Origin: JAGVJT01 sp964513205 | GTDB lineage: Bacteria > Pseudomonadota > Gammaproteobacteria > Legionellales > Legionellaceae | Length of the DNA: 54,115 nucleotides | Assembly: GCA_964513205.1 (NCBI GenBank) | Contig: CAZELP010000011.1 | Span: 1 to 54,115, forward strand | Reading direction: 5' to 3' | The notes under the pieces: generated by a model | What the model was told of the DNA's origin: nothing | The model's database searches: none | Seen by the model: the letters and a program-made list of their open reading frames with translations, nothing else | Shown: in pieces, positions 1 through 7,864 of the stretch | Layout of the letters: each line of letters begins with the position of its first letter | Numbering within the stretch: position 1 is the stretch's first letter | Made by a program: the position numbers and the translations under genes

Positions 1-2
1 AT

Positions 3-188
3 GAAGAGATGTTAATTGCTGAAGAGAACGCTTCAGGATCTTTCAATGGCTCAAGTAATCAAGATACCCATTCGTACAAGCGTGTAATCGCTGCAATCAA
101 AAACACTTCAGCTGACGATGCGGCGGAAGAGGATGAATCTGCACAGCAAGCAAAGCGCGCAAAGACGGGATTTTATCTTGGCACTTGA
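3..188 (+). CDS. C-terminal fragment of an unknown protein (5' end outside window)
   Basis: An open frame enters from the left edge and ends at a TGA at 186-188, giving about 61 residues. The tail is hydrophilic, rich in Ser/Asn, then strongly acidic (run of D, A and E around codons 39-47) followed by a basic stretch and a hydrophobic end (GFYLGT). No domain is recognisable. Acidic clusters near the C-terminus occur in Dot/Icm type IV effectors, but this is weak evidence on its own. The frame could also be a chance opening, although composition and codon use look genuine. Confidence 0.5.
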   Translation, partial: EEMLIAEENASGSFNGSSNQDTHSYKRVIAAIKNTSADDAAEEDESAQQAKRAKTGFYLGT

Positions 189-359
189 AGGCGATTTATG
201 CGATTGCGAAGCGTCAAGGCTGAGTAATTGGCGTAAAGGTAAAATTGGTTCACAGGACTTAATTTAATTCTGAGATCTCTCGCATTTCCCTTTGTCTGTT
301 CAAGTTTACTTTTTGCATCAGTTTTTTCGGATTGCGGTTCAATTTGAATAAGTGCATAC

Positions 360-458
360 TAGGGGCTTATATTGACTCAATCCCTACTGATACAGCGTCA
401 TAAAACACGCGAAGAGTGACGATCATTCATTATTCGGTCGAGTTCATATAAGCCCCTA
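360..458. repeat. 13-bp perfect inverted repeat enclosing 73 nt, in the ruvA leader
   Basis: The arms TAGGGGCTTATAT (360-372) and ATATAAGCCCCTA (446-458) are exact reverse complements. After a mismatch and a G-U wobble pairing resumes (375-378 with 440-443), so an RNA from here could fold into a 99-nt long-range hairpin. It lies just upstream of the ruvA ribosome site (AAGGAG at 473-478). It may be a structured 5' leader, a small RNA or a relic of a small mobile repeat. The rest of 189-483 shows no gene. Confidence 0.5.
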
Positions 459-483
459 ATTTTCATTTTTTAAAGGAGCTCTA

Positions 484-1092
484 ATGATTGCTTCTCTGCG
501 TGGCCGCATTATTGATCGAACAACTCCAGGACGTATTGTTTTGGATGTTCAGGGAGTGGGGTATGATGTTGAAACTTCTTTGACTACTTTCTTTAAATTG
601 GATGCCCATCGAGAAGATTTATTGTTGCATATACAAACAATTGTGCGTGAAGACGCGTTTTTGTTATATGGATTTATCGATAAAGAAGAGCGTGCCTTGT
701 TTCGTGCACTCATTAAAGTCAATGGTATTGGGCCTAAAATGGCAATTGCGATTCTCTCAAGTGTGACTCCGTCTGATTTTGTTCACTGCGTCCAGCAAGA
801 AAATGTCGCATTATTGACCAAAATTCCTGGTATTGGCAAAAAAACTGCAGAACGAATTGTGGTCGAAATGAAAGACTCTCTAAAAATTTGGTTTGGCGAA
901 GACACTTCATCGCATGAGGCCGCTACACATGGAGGTGCCTTCCAACAACATGAAGCAATTAGTGCTTTGGAAGCCCTTGGATATAAAAGCAATGAGATCA
1001 CTAAAGTCATGCGCCAAATTGATGATGGTCAAAAAAATACTGAACAGTTGATAAGACAAGGACTTCAGCTGCTTTCAAGGTTACCTGCATGA
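484..1092 (+). CDS. ruvA: Holliday junction branch migration protein RuvA
   Basis: RuvA forms a tetramer that holds the Holliday junction while RuvB pumps DNA and RuvC cuts. The 202-residue length is normal (E. coli 203). The N-terminal OB-fold domain starts MIASLRGRI. Two helix-hairpin-helix motifs are visible, GIGPKMAIAIL (about residues 81-92) and GIGKKTAERIV (about 116-126), followed by a flexible linker and the small C-terminal RuvB-binding domain. AAGGAG lies 5 nt before the ATG. The stop overlaps the next start (ATGA). The usual partners are not adjacent: ruvC is 2.3 kb downstream behind two unrelated genes and ruvB is not in the window. Confidence 0.97.
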   Translation: MIASLRGRIIDRTTPGRIVLDVQGVGYDVETSLTTFFKLDAHREDLLLHIQTIVREDAFLLYGFIDKEERALFRALIKVNGIGPKMAIAILSSVTPSDFVHCVQQENVALLTKIPGIGKKTAERIVVEMKDSLKIWFGEDTSSHEAATHGGAFQQHEAISALEALGYKSNEITKVMRQIDDGQKNTEQLIRQGLQLLSRLPA

Positions 1093-1940
1093 AATTAAAT
1101 ATAATTGGTTTGGGGCGTTTAGCGAAAGTATTCGCTCGTCTTTGGATTACTTATGACTTAGGTCGTATCCAAGATATTCATAGTCTTCGCTCTTCAAATG
1201 TTTTGGGTTTTATTGATGAAATAAAGCAAGGAAAGTGCTGTCAAGAGCTGAGTGAAATGTCTCCAGCTGATTTGACTCTGATTGCAGTGCCAGATGATGC
1301 CATTGAAATAGTGGCTCAGACACTTGCTCAACAAGCTTCGTTTCGGCCAGGAAATATCGTGATACATTGTAGTGGGGTGCTTTCTTCTGAAGTACTCTCG
1401 CTTCTTCATACAAGAGGATGTTGGGTTGCGAGTGCTCATCCGATGAGAAGTTTTACTGACACATGGAAAGGTCGAGACGTTTACCTCAATACTTATTGTG
1501 CATTAGAAGGAGATTGGGTCGCGTTGGACCATCTTGATTCTATCTTGAAAAAGATGGGATTTCTTCCGTTTCTGATCGATGCTAAGAAAAAAAATCTTTA
1601 TCATTCTGCAGGTGTTTTTGGGTCAAATTACTTGATAACATTATTCCATGAAGCATGTACTGCTTTGACTGGAGCAGGAGTGGGCGAAGAGCATGCCAAA
1701 AATTTAGTAATGTCATTGATGACGGGAACATTAGATAATCTAAAAATAGAATCGCCCGAGGCGGCGTTGACTGGTCCCTTGAGACGAGGAGATATTCGCA
1801 CGATATCTGCTCATTTAGATGCGCTTTCTCCTGATTCAAAAAAACTTTATCGATGCATGGCTGAGTCAACCTTAAAAATAACTTCTCATTCTGATGTACA
1901 AAAGGACGAGTTGCTTCGAATTATTTTGAAAGAGGATTGA
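1089..1940 (+). CDS. Rossmann-like and DUF2520 domain protein
   Basis: This 283-residue protein has an N-terminal dinucleotide-binding fold with a GLGRLA turn at residues 7-12 and the conserved HCSG and HPMRSF segments of the family, followed by an all-helical DUF2520 domain with the GPLRRGD motif around residue 232. The architecture resembles ketopantoate and pyrroline-carboxylate reductases, but no substrate is established for the family. It overlaps ruvA by 4 nt and is probably translationally coupled to it. A dehydrogenase or reductase activity is inference from fold. Confidence 0.85.
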   Translation: MKLNIIGLGRLAKVFARLWITYDLGRIQDIHSLRSSNVLGFIDEIKQGKCCQELSEMSPADLTLIAVPDDAIEIVAQTLAQQASFRPGNIVIHCSGVLSSEVLSLLHTRGCWVASAHPMRSFTDTWKGRDVYLNTYCALEGDWVALDHLDSILKKMGFLPFLIDAKKKNLYHSAGVFGSNYLITLFHEACTALTGAGVGEEHAKNLVMSLMTGTLDNLKIESPEAALTGPLRRGDIRTISAHLDALSPDSKKLYRCMAESTLKITSHSDVQKDELLRIILKED

Positions 1941-1998
1941 ATTTTTATTCTATTTGTTTAAAAAAAACATTCAAAATCATAGAGAAGGCTTTTGATAA

Positions 1999-2027
1999 TT
2001 GACAAGTGAAGAGCCTTTGAGTATTAA
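1999..2027 (+). promoter_or_regulatory. sigma70-type promoter for the MFS gene at 2057
   Basis: A perfect -35 hexamer TTGACA (1999-2004) is followed after exactly 17 nt by TATTAA (2022-2027). The expected transcription start falls near 2034, giving a short leader before the ATG at 2057. Confidence 0.6.
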
Positions 2028-2056
2028 TGTAAGATTTACCTATAGGTGGCCTTAAA

Positions 2057-3328
2057 ATGGACAAACTAACTTGGGATTCATCGACTAAACACAAAGCTTA
2101 TTTTACATTTTTTTTAGCAGCGTCGTTTTATTTGTATGAATTTGTTCTCCAGGTTGCACCCAGTGTGATGGCTGAACCTATGATGCGAACATTTCATATT
2201 ACGGCTGAAGGTTTCGGTATTATTTCGGCGTTTTATTTTTATGCGTATGCACCGATGCAGATGCCGGCAGGTGTTTTGTTCGATCGCTATGGACCTCGAA
2301 AATTAATGACTGTCGCATTGATTTTATGCAGTATCGGTTCTTTTTTCTTTGCCTCTACCGAGAGTGTTGTAACCGCGGCTTTAGGTCGTCTTATGATTGG
2401 CATTGGCTCGGCTTTTTCTTTTATTGGTGTGCTTGTTTTATTGTCTCGTTGGTTTCCTCCAAAACACTTTGCGATTTTAGCCGGAATTGCTCAGGCCATG
2501 AGTTCTGCTGGTGCGATGTTTGGTGAGATGCCTTTGGCTAAATTGATTGAGATGACAGGATGGCGTCAGTCAAGCTTTATTCTGGCTGGAGTGGGGCTTA
2601 TACTGGCATTTTTATTGTGGACGTTTATTCGCGACTACCCTCATGCGCCATCACATCCCATGCCTTCTTATCGTTTTAAAGACGAGTGGAAGCGATTGGC
2701 AGAAGTTTGTCGATATCGTTACACCTGGTATATTGGGGTTTACGCATGTGCCATTTGGACTCCAATAGCGATTTTTGCAGTACTTTGGGGGGTTCCTTTT
2801 TTACAAGAAAAATATCACATTGGTGTTGTCATGGCATCGGGCATGTGCAGTATGATTTGGATAGGGATTGGGGTTGGGAGCCCTCTGCTCGGATGGGTGA
2901 GTGATCGTTTTTCTAGTCGTCGTTTAGCTTTGGGGATGAGCAGCGTACTGGGTCTTTTTGCGGCCGTAGTTCTATTGTATGTTGATGTTTCTATACCCAT
3001 GATGTATGTCACACTGTGTTTATTGGGTTTGGGCGCGGGGGGGCAGACAGTAAGCTTTGCTGTTGTAAAAGACAATAATCCAATCCACCTCGTTGGGACT
3101 GCTTCAGGATTTAACAATCTCTCTGTTCTAATTGGGGGTGCTGTGTTTCAGCCGTTGGTTGGTGTTTTTCTCGAAAACAGCGAGAAGTATCAAGAGACAA
3201 ATGGTGTATGGCACTATGCAATAAGTAGTTATCAAACAAGTTTATTGGTTATGCCAATATGTTATTTGGTGAGCCTGCTTGTCATTTGTTTCTTATTAAA
3301 AGAATCACACCCTAATCGATTGCATTGA
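2057..3328 (+). CDS. major facilitator superfamily permease
   Basis: This 423-residue integral membrane protein has about 12 hydrophobic segments. The loop after TM2 carries the MFS signature (GVLFDRYGPRK, about residues 75-85), and a second copy-like motif (GWVSDRFSSRR) follows TM8, as expected for two six-helix halves. It belongs to the family often called sugar-phosphate or organic-anion permeases in Legionella and Coxiella, but the substrate cannot be read from sequence. The permease at 50930-52252 is a paralogue: both begin with an aromatic-rich TM1 ending in VAPSVM or VSPSVM. It has its own promoter and ends 67 nt before ruvC. Confidence 0.9.
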   Translation: MDKLTWDSSTKHKAYFTFFLAASFYLYEFVLQVAPSVMAEPMMRTFHITAEGFGIISAFYFYAYAPMQMPAGVLFDRYGPRKLMTVALILCSIGSFFFASTESVVTAALGRLMIGIGSAFSFIGVLVLLSRWFPPKHFAILAGIAQAMSSAGAMFGEMPLAKLIEMTGWRQSSFILAGVGLILAFLLWTFIRDYPHAPSHPMPSYRFKDEWKRLAEVCRYRYTWYIGVYACAIWTPIAIFAVLWGVPFLQEKYHIGVVMASGMCSMIWIGIGVGSPLLGWVSDRFSSRRLALGMSSVLGLFAAVVLLYVDVSIPMMYVTLCLLGLGAGGQTVSFAVVKDNNPIHLVGTASGFNNLSVLIGGAVFQPLVGVFLENSEKYQETNGVWHYAISSYQTSLLVMPICYLVSLLVICFLLKESHPNRLH

Positions 3329-3395
3329 TCAGGATTTACAAAAAATATCGAACTCGAGCTTTTGGGTAACGCTTGTTGATTTTAAGGAGTTTTTT

Positions 3396-3896
3396 TTGCG
3401 TATCATTCTAGGGATAGATCCGGGCTCACGTACGACGGGATATGGTGTAATTTCTATTTCTGGTCAAAAGCTGACGTATTTAGATAGCGGTTGTATTCGA
3501 ACTCCAGATGGGCCTCTTTCAGGGCGTTTGCTTGAAATTTTTAATGGTGTATGTGAGTTGATGGAAACCTATCATCCTACAGAAGTAGCCATCGAGCAGA
3601 TTTTTATGCATGAAAATGCCAATTCAGCTTTAAAATTAGGACATGCCAGAGGGGTTGCGATGGTTGCTTGTGCGTCTCATCGAGTGACCGTATATGAGTA
3701 TACGCCACGTCAAGTAAAACAGTCTGTTGTCGGATACGGCGCGGCTACCAAAGATCAGGTGAAACACATGGTAATGGAGCTTTTGCTGCTATCAAAACCA
3801 CCTCAAACAGATGCTTCCGATGCGTTGGCAATTGCCATTTGTCATCAGCATATGCACACAGGACTCCGGGCTTTATTGGCAGAACAAGCCCGGTAA
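3396..3896 (+). CDS. ruvC: crossover junction endodeoxyribonuclease RuvC
   Basis: RuvC resolves Holliday junctions by symmetric cleavage. The four metal-binding acidic residues are present: D8 in GIDPGSRTTGYG, E67 in AIEQIF, and D139 and D142 in QTDASDALA. Length 166 is close to E. coli (173). The start is a TTG at 3396 with AAGGAG at 3384-3389; no ATG lies in a suitable place, and the TTG gives the exact family N-terminus. It is separated from ruvA by the DUF2520 and MFS genes, which is an unusual order for gammaproteobacteria. It converges on infA with only 10 nt between the stops. Confidence 0.96.
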   Translation: MRIILGIDPGSRTTGYGVISISGQKLTYLDSGCIRTPDGPLSGRLLEIFNGVCELMETYHPTEVAIEQIFMHENANSALKLGHARGVAMVACASHRVTVYEYTPRQVKQSVVGYGAATKDQVKHMVMELLLLSKPPQTDASDALAIAICHQHMHTGLRALLAEQAR

Positions 3897-3906
3897 TCTA
3901 TCACTT

Positions 3907-4128
3907 TTAGTTTTTTTCTCGGAAAGTGATGCGACCTTTAGTGAGATCGTATGGAGTAAGTTCTACTTTTACTTTATCTCCGGTTAAAATTCGGATGTAA
4001 TTTTTTCGCATGCGACCTGATATGTGGGCAATGACTGTGTGTCCGTTTTCAAGCTCCACTCTAAACATAGTGTTGGGAAGTGTGTCAACCACGACACCAG
4101 ACATTTCAATGTGTTCTTCTTTTGACAT
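3907..4128 (-). CDS. infA: translation initiation factor IF-1
   Basis: IF-1 binds the ribosomal A site during initiation. The 73-residue protein is a single S1-like OB fold with the family core (HISGRMRKNYIRILTGDKV) and the usual ending with a basic tail. Length and sequence match gammaproteobacterial IF-1 throughout. It is preceded on its strand by a purine-rich ribosome site and a candidate promoter, and is read towards ruvC. Confidence 0.97.
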   Translation of the reverse strand: MSKEEHIEMSGVVVDTLPNTMFRVELENGHTVIAHISGRMRKNYIRILTGDKVKVELTPYDLTKGRITFREKN

Positions 4129-4156
4129 AAACCTATCTCTTATTAAAACAGACTAA

Positions 4157-4185
4157 ATAGTGCACGAAAAATGAGAAAATGGCAA
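4157..4185 (-). promoter_or_regulatory. candidate promoter for infA
   Basis: On the minus strand TTGCCA (4180-4185) is followed after 17 nt by CACTAT (4157-4162), placing transcription start about 35 nt before the infA ATG. The -10 hexamer is a weak match. Confidence 0.4.
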
Positions 4186-4190
4186 TCATT

Positions 4191-4835
4191 TCAAGCGCTG
4201 TCTGCGCCATATTCTGCATGATATGCATAAAGTTTGTCTGATAATGCGTGTTGCCCCTGGTTTTTCAGGTAATCGATAAGGTCAAAGAATGTCAAAATAG
4301 AGTAAACAGGGATCCCTTGTTGCTTGATTTCCGTTAGTGTTGAATGTGCTGTAAGTCCTCGTTCGCATCGATCAAGTGCGATCATGACACCGGATAATGT
4401 TCCACCGACATTCTCAATAAATATTTTGGATTCGCGAAATGCAGTGCCTGCGGTGATGACATCATCAATCATGATGGTTTTGCCTTGTGCCAATGGAGCG
4501 CCCATCAATTGCCCTCCCTCGCCATGATCTTTTTCTTCTTTGCGGTTAAAAGTGACGGTGACAGGATAATTTTGTTTAGCCAGTGCAATTGCAGTGGATG
4601 TGGCGAGTGGAATGCCTTTGTATGCTGGGCCGAATAGATGATCAACCTCAATATGGTGAGTCAGAATCAGGTTTGCATAATACTCGCCCAAAACAGTGAG
4701 TGCTTCATTCGTGTAGAATTTTCCAATGTTAAAAAAATAAGGGCTGATTCGCCCAGATTTTAATTTGAATTCACCCCATTGTAAGGCTTGGCATTTCAAT
4801 GCCAACGTGATAAAACTTTCTTTATGAAGTTGCAT
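4191..4835 (-). CDS. pyrE: orotate phosphoribosyltransferase
   Basis: PyrE joins orotate to PRPP to make orotidine monophosphate in de novo pyrimidine synthesis. The PRPP-binding loop IMIDDVITAGTA sits in the C-terminal half, and the N-terminal segment (GEFKLKSGRISPYFFN) carries the orotate-site residues. The frame is open to a TTG at 4877, but the ATG at 4835 gives 214 residues, matching E. coli (213), and starts exactly where the family does (MQLHKESFI), so it is preferred. It is divergent from the cold-shock gene. Confidence 0.95.
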   Translation of the reverse strand: MQLHKESFITLALKCQALQWGEFKLKSGRISPYFFNIGKFYTNEALTVLGEYYANLILTHHIEVDHLFGPAYKGIPLATSTAIALAKQNYPVTVTFNRKEEKDHGEGGQLMGAPLAQGKTIMIDDVITAGTAFRESKIFIENVGGTLSGVMIALDRCERGLTAHSTLTEIKQQGIPVYSILTFFDLIDYLKNQGQHALSDKLYAYHAEYGADSA

Positions 4836-4870
4836 ATCGTCTTCTCGATGTAAAAAAGATGAAAAAATCG

Positions 4871-4898
4871 TTAACAATCAACGAAAAACTGGTATGCT
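4871..4898 (+). promoter_or_regulatory. candidate promoter for the cold-shock gene
   Basis: TTAACA (4871-4876), 16 nt, then TATGCT (4893-4898), preceded by TGG to form an extended -10. A strong ribosome site (AGGAGG at 4926-4931) lies before the ATG at 4938, so the leader would be short, unlike the long thermosensing leader of E. coli cspA. Confidence 0.5.
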
Positions 4899-4937
4899 AA
4901 ATGAGAAATGGCATGAATACAATACAGGAGGTTAGGC

Positions 4938-5180
4938 ATGTCGCAGCGTGAAGTAGGCACAGTGAAGTGGTTCAATGAGAAAAAAGGCTTTGGTTTTATT
5001 GTGAATGATAAAGGCGAAGATATTTTTGTTCATTACAAAGACATCGAGGGAACAGGTTTCAAAACTCTGCATGAAGACGATAAAGTCAGTTTCATCGTTG
5101 ATAAAGGCCCCAAAGGACTAAAAGCGCAAAGCGTTGCACTAGCCCAACAAGCTGCTGAGCTAGTAGGCGAAGAAGCTTAA
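4938..5180 (+). CDS. cold-shock domain protein (CspA family)
   Basis: Single-stranded nucleic acid chaperone that melts RNA structure. The cold-shock domain occupies residues 5-68 with both RNA-binding motifs intact: KGFGFI (RNP1) and DIFVHY (RNP2). A short Ala/Gln/Glu-rich tail extends past the domain, making the protein 80 residues instead of about 70. It has a consensus Shine-Dalgarno sequence. Its stop codon lies inside a hairpin shared with the opposing hemF gene. Confidence 0.95.
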   Translation: MSQREVGTVKWFNEKKGFGFIVNDKGEDIFVHYKDIEGTGFKTLHEDDKVSFIVDKGPKGLKAQSVALAQQAAELVGEEA

Positions 5181-5200
5181 CCGATTTTTGTTAAGCTTCT
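5171..5200. terminator. convergent hairpin overlapping both the csp and hemF stop codons
   Basis: AGAAGCTTAAC (5171-5181) and GTTAAGCTTCT (5190-5200) form a perfect 11-bp stem around an 8-nt loop. The csp TAA is at 5178-5180 and the hemF stop (TTA on this strand) at 5191-5193, so each stop lies in one arm. No long T run follows on either side, so intrinsic termination may be inefficient; 3'-end protection is an alternative. Confidence 0.6.
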
Positions 5201-6120
5201 AACCAGTTTTTAGGTGGTAGAAAGTCTGTGTATAGACGGTGCTCGGCGCTTCCTATTTCTGGGGACCAGTTGTATTCCCAAGAAACTTCGGGAGGAAGCG
5301 ACATGAGTATGGATTCTGTTCTTCCATTCGATTGCAATCCAAAAATTGTACCTCTGTCATAAATCAGATTAAATTCCACATAGCGACCTCTTCTTAAGCG
5401 TTGAAAAGCTTTTTCTTTTTCGCCAAAAACCAGGTCTTTTCGTTTGAGAACGATGGGTGCATACGCTTTTAGATAATGGTCGCCAATGCTTTGCATCAGT
5501 CCGAAACTATGCTCAAAACTTTGATCGTGTAGGTCATCAAAAAACAGTCCGCCGATTCCTCTTGCCTCGTTTCGGTGCTTTAAATAAAAGTATTCGTCAC
5601 ACCATTTCTTATAGGTTTCATATACAGTTTGACCAAATGGGTCACACGCGTCTTTTGCTGTTTTGTGCCAATGTATACAGTCTTCTTCGAATCCATAGTA
5701 AGGGGTCAAATCAAATCCGCCTCCAAACCACCAGTAATCCAAGCCAGAGGTTGTTTTGGCTGTAAAAAATCTCACGTTTGCATGGGATGTTGGGACATAA
5801 GGATTTTGAGGGTGAATCACCAGAGAAACTCCCAAAGCATGGAAACTTGCTCCTTTCAGATCGGGTCTGCCATGTAACGCTGCAGGAGGGAGATTTTCAC
5901 CATAAACATGAGAAAAATTGACACCTGCTTTTTCAAACACCTGCCCGCCCTGGAGTGCGCGTGTTATGCCGCCACCACCCGTCGGTCTTTCCCATACATC
6001 CACACAAAAATCTGCTTTCCCATCAATACTGGCCAGCGTATCGCATATGGATTTTTGCAATCCCAGAAGATAAGTTTTGACACGGGTGAGTGCATCATCG
6101 GGGAGGTGGAGTGTGTTCAT
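5191..6120 (-). CDS. hemF: oxygen-dependent coproporphyrinogen-III oxidase
   Basis: HemF oxidatively decarboxylates coproporphyrinogen III to protoporphyrinogen IX with O2, a late haem step. The 309-residue protein aligns along its length with bacterial HemF (E. coli 299). It shows the WERPTGGGG segment near residue 43, the GGGFDLTPYYGFEED block near 130-145, HRNEARGIGGLFFD near 180, and RRGRYVEFNLIYDRGTIFGL near 240-260. A good ribosome site (AAAGGAG) precedes the ATG. It is divergent from dusA. An O2-dependent enzyme indicates an aerobic or microaerobic life. Confidence 0.97.
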   Translation of the reverse strand: MNTLHLPDDALTRVKTYLLGLQKSICDTLASIDGKADFCVDVWERPTGGGGITRALQGGQVFEKAGVNFSHVYGENLPPAALHGRPDLKGASFHALGVSLVIHPQNPYVPTSHANVRFFTAKTTSGLDYWWFGGGFDLTPYYGFEEDCIHWHKTAKDACDPFGQTVYETYKKWCDEYFYLKHRNEARGIGGLFFDDLHDQSFEHSFGLMQSIGDHYLKAYAPIVLKRKDLVFGEKEKAFQRLRRGRYVEFNLIYDRGTIFGLQSNGRTESILMSLPPEVSWEYNWSPEIGSAEHRLYTDFLPPKNWLEA

Positions 6121-6219
6121 GAATGTTCTCCTTTAAAAGCAAACATTTTAAACAATATTCAAGATGAGGTACAATCTATTTTTTTATATTTTTGACGGTC
6201 TTTTGACCTTTGATTGCGA

Positions 6220-7182
6220 ATGAACTTTAAACTTTCAATAGCGCCAATGATTGATTGGTCTTACACGCATTTTAGAGTATTGATGAAGATACTTGCTCCT
6301 CATGCGTTGTGTTACACAGAAATGCAAACGGTGCAAGCCATTCAACATAATCCGGATCGTGCACTTGATTGTCATAAGATAGAAATGCCTGATGTGGCAC
6401 TGCAGTTGGGTGGCTCAGATCCTCGTGCGCTAGAAACTGCTGCGAAGATGGGTGAAGCGCGTGGGTTTTGTGAAATTAATTTAAATCTTGGCTGTCCGAG
6501 TGATAGAGTGCAACAGGGGCGATTTGGAGCGTGCCTTATGTATGAGCCTTCGCGAGTTTCTGAATGTATGGATGCAATGAAAAAGGCGGTTCGGATTCCT
6601 GTCACAGCAAAGACACGTATTGGCGTCGATGCGGAAGAGAGTTATGATTTTTTATCAAATTTTATTCATGTGCTGATTGAGAAAGATTGTGATAAATTGA
6701 TTATGCACGCCAGAAAAGCCTGGCTAAAGGGTTTGAGTCCTAAACAAAATCGAACAATTCCTCCATTACACTATGATACAGTTTATCGAATTAAGTCCGA
6801 TTTTTCGTCGACTCCTGTTGTCATCAATGGCAATATTCAGCGCGCCGAAATTTCTCGGCATTTGCAGCATGTTGATGGCGTGATGTTGGGGCGTATGGCG
6901 TGTGACGATCCGTATCAAATTGCATCTATCCATCATGACTTATATCCAGATGTGCCACAAAAAACACGTGCAGAGATTTTGCAGGCATATGTTCTTTATT
7001 TAACAAGCTTGAAAGATAAAACGTATTCAACTGCTCTTGTCATTAAACCCTTGTTAAATTTAGCGCATGGTTTACCAGGTAGTAAAGCTTGGAAAAAAAA
7101 GGTTTTGAGTTTATCGAGCTGGGATGATTGGTCTGTTTGGGAAGAAATCTTGACACATTTAAAAAAGATAGAAGAATCATAA
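6220..7182 (+). CDS. dusA: tRNA-dihydrouridine(20/20a) synthase DusA
   Basis: A flavin enzyme that reduces uridine 20/20a in the tRNA D-loop using NADPH. The TIM-barrel start (SIAPMIDWS), the catalytic cysteine block (LNLGCPSDRVQ with Cys near residue 93), and the HARKAWLKGLSPKQNR segment are diagnostic of DusA rather than DusB or DusC. Length 320 fits. A TTG six bases upstream (6214) is also in frame, but the ATG gives the normal N-terminus; no strong ribosome site is visible for either. The intergenic region with hemF has a TACAAT -10-like box at 6170-6175. Confidence 0.94.
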   Translation: MNFKLSIAPMIDWSYTHFRVLMKILAPHALCYTEMQTVQAIQHNPDRALDCHKIEMPDVALQLGGSDPRALETAAKMGEARGFCEINLNLGCPSDRVQQGRFGACLMYEPSRVSECMDAMKKAVRIPVTAKTRIGVDAEESYDFLSNFIHVLIEKDCDKLIMHARKAWLKGLSPKQNRTIPPLHYDTVYRIKSDFSSTPVVINGNIQRAEISRHLQHVDGVMLGRMACDDPYQIASIHHDLYPDVPQKTRAEILQAYVLYLTSLKDKTYSTALVIKPLLNLAHGLPGSKAWKKKVLSLSSWDDWSVWEEILTHLKKIEES

Positions 7183-7196
7183 AGTTAGCGCTTTAT
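7179..7196 (+). terminator. weak hairpin at the dusA stop
   Basis: ATAAAG (7179-7184) and CTTTAT (7191-7196) pair around a 6-nt loop and are followed by ATTT. The stem is short and A+T-rich, so this is tentative. Confidence 0.3.
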
Positions 7197-7299
7197 ATTT
7201 AGAAACTATTTGCAAGATTATATGTTTCATATAAATGCTTCTTGATTAATATAAGATCTTGATGTAGAATATTTGCCTGTTTTGCTAGAGTTGTTTTTA

Positions 7300-7746
7300 A
7301 TGGAAACCTTTTTCCCAATATCAAAATTTGATTCGAGTCACGACAAGCCTGTGGCGTCGACTCCGGCGCGTTCTTTTGGACTTACCCCAATCAATGAGGC
7401 TTCTTTTTTGACGGCGGCTGAAAGACGTGCAAACCGCAGAAAAATCCTTGATGAGAAGCGTGTTAATCGTTCTCAGGTGTTCATAGATGAAAAACTCTTT
7501 CCCCAAATTCTTGAAGATAAAAAATCGGAGTTAAAGACACTGATTTCTAAAAATGTAGAATTAAGAAAAGAGTTATTGATGCCCGCATTCGAAAGGCCTC
7601 GTTTTGAAACACCATTGTCGATTGAAGATGAAATACAATTCATCAGTGCCGAAATTAAAATGCTTCGTCAAGATAACGCTTGGATTCATTCAATTTATAA
7701 CGAAATTTTTGAGCAAGTCATTTATTCAGATTTGCGTACGTTGTAG
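7300..7746 (+). CDS. unknown charged coiled-coil-like protein
   Basis: This 148-residue protein matches no family I recognise. The first 35 residues are Ser/Pro-rich and probably disordered. Residues about 40-62 form a very basic stretch (AERRANRRK and DEKRVNRSQ), followed by a Glu/Lys/Leu-rich helical region likely to form a coiled coil. This gives a superficial basic-zipper look, but the bZIP asparagine/arginine spacing is not met. It has no signal peptide or membrane segment. The frame is open to a TTG at 7273; the ATG at 7300 is preferred. It stands alone between dusA and secA and could be an effector or a lineage-specific protein. Confidence 0.6.
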   Translation: METFFPISKFDSSHDKPVASTPARSFGLTPINEASFLTAAERRANRRKILDEKRVNRSQVFIDEKLFPQILEDKKSELKTLISKNVELRKELLMPAFERPRFETPLSIEDEIQFISAEIKMLRQDNAWIHSIYNEIFEQVIYSDLRTL

Positions 7747-7808
7747 TTTTTTCTTAAAACAAGCCCTATCTAAGCGTTGCCTTACATATCATTGCCATGG
7801 ACTTTGGA

Positions 7809-7814
7809 TATAAT
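7809..7814 (+). promoter_or_regulatory. consensus -10 box upstream of secA
   Basis: A perfect TATAAT lies 51 nt before the secA ATG. No good -35 hexamer is seen at 16-18 nt, so the promoter assignment is tentative. Confidence 0.35.
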
Positions 7815-7864
7815 TTCGAGTAAATTAATCGCTTTTGAGTACATCATGAGGAAGAGTAGGCGCA

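Noticed and set aside
360..458. tRNA- or tmRNA-like gene suggested by the GGGGCTT/AAGCCCC arms
   Set aside because: No T-arm consensus, anticodon arm or CCA end could be placed; listed only as an inverted repeat.
7300..7746. true bZIP transcription factor
   Set aside because: The basic stretch lacks the conserved Asn/Arg spacing and the leucine heptads are irregular.
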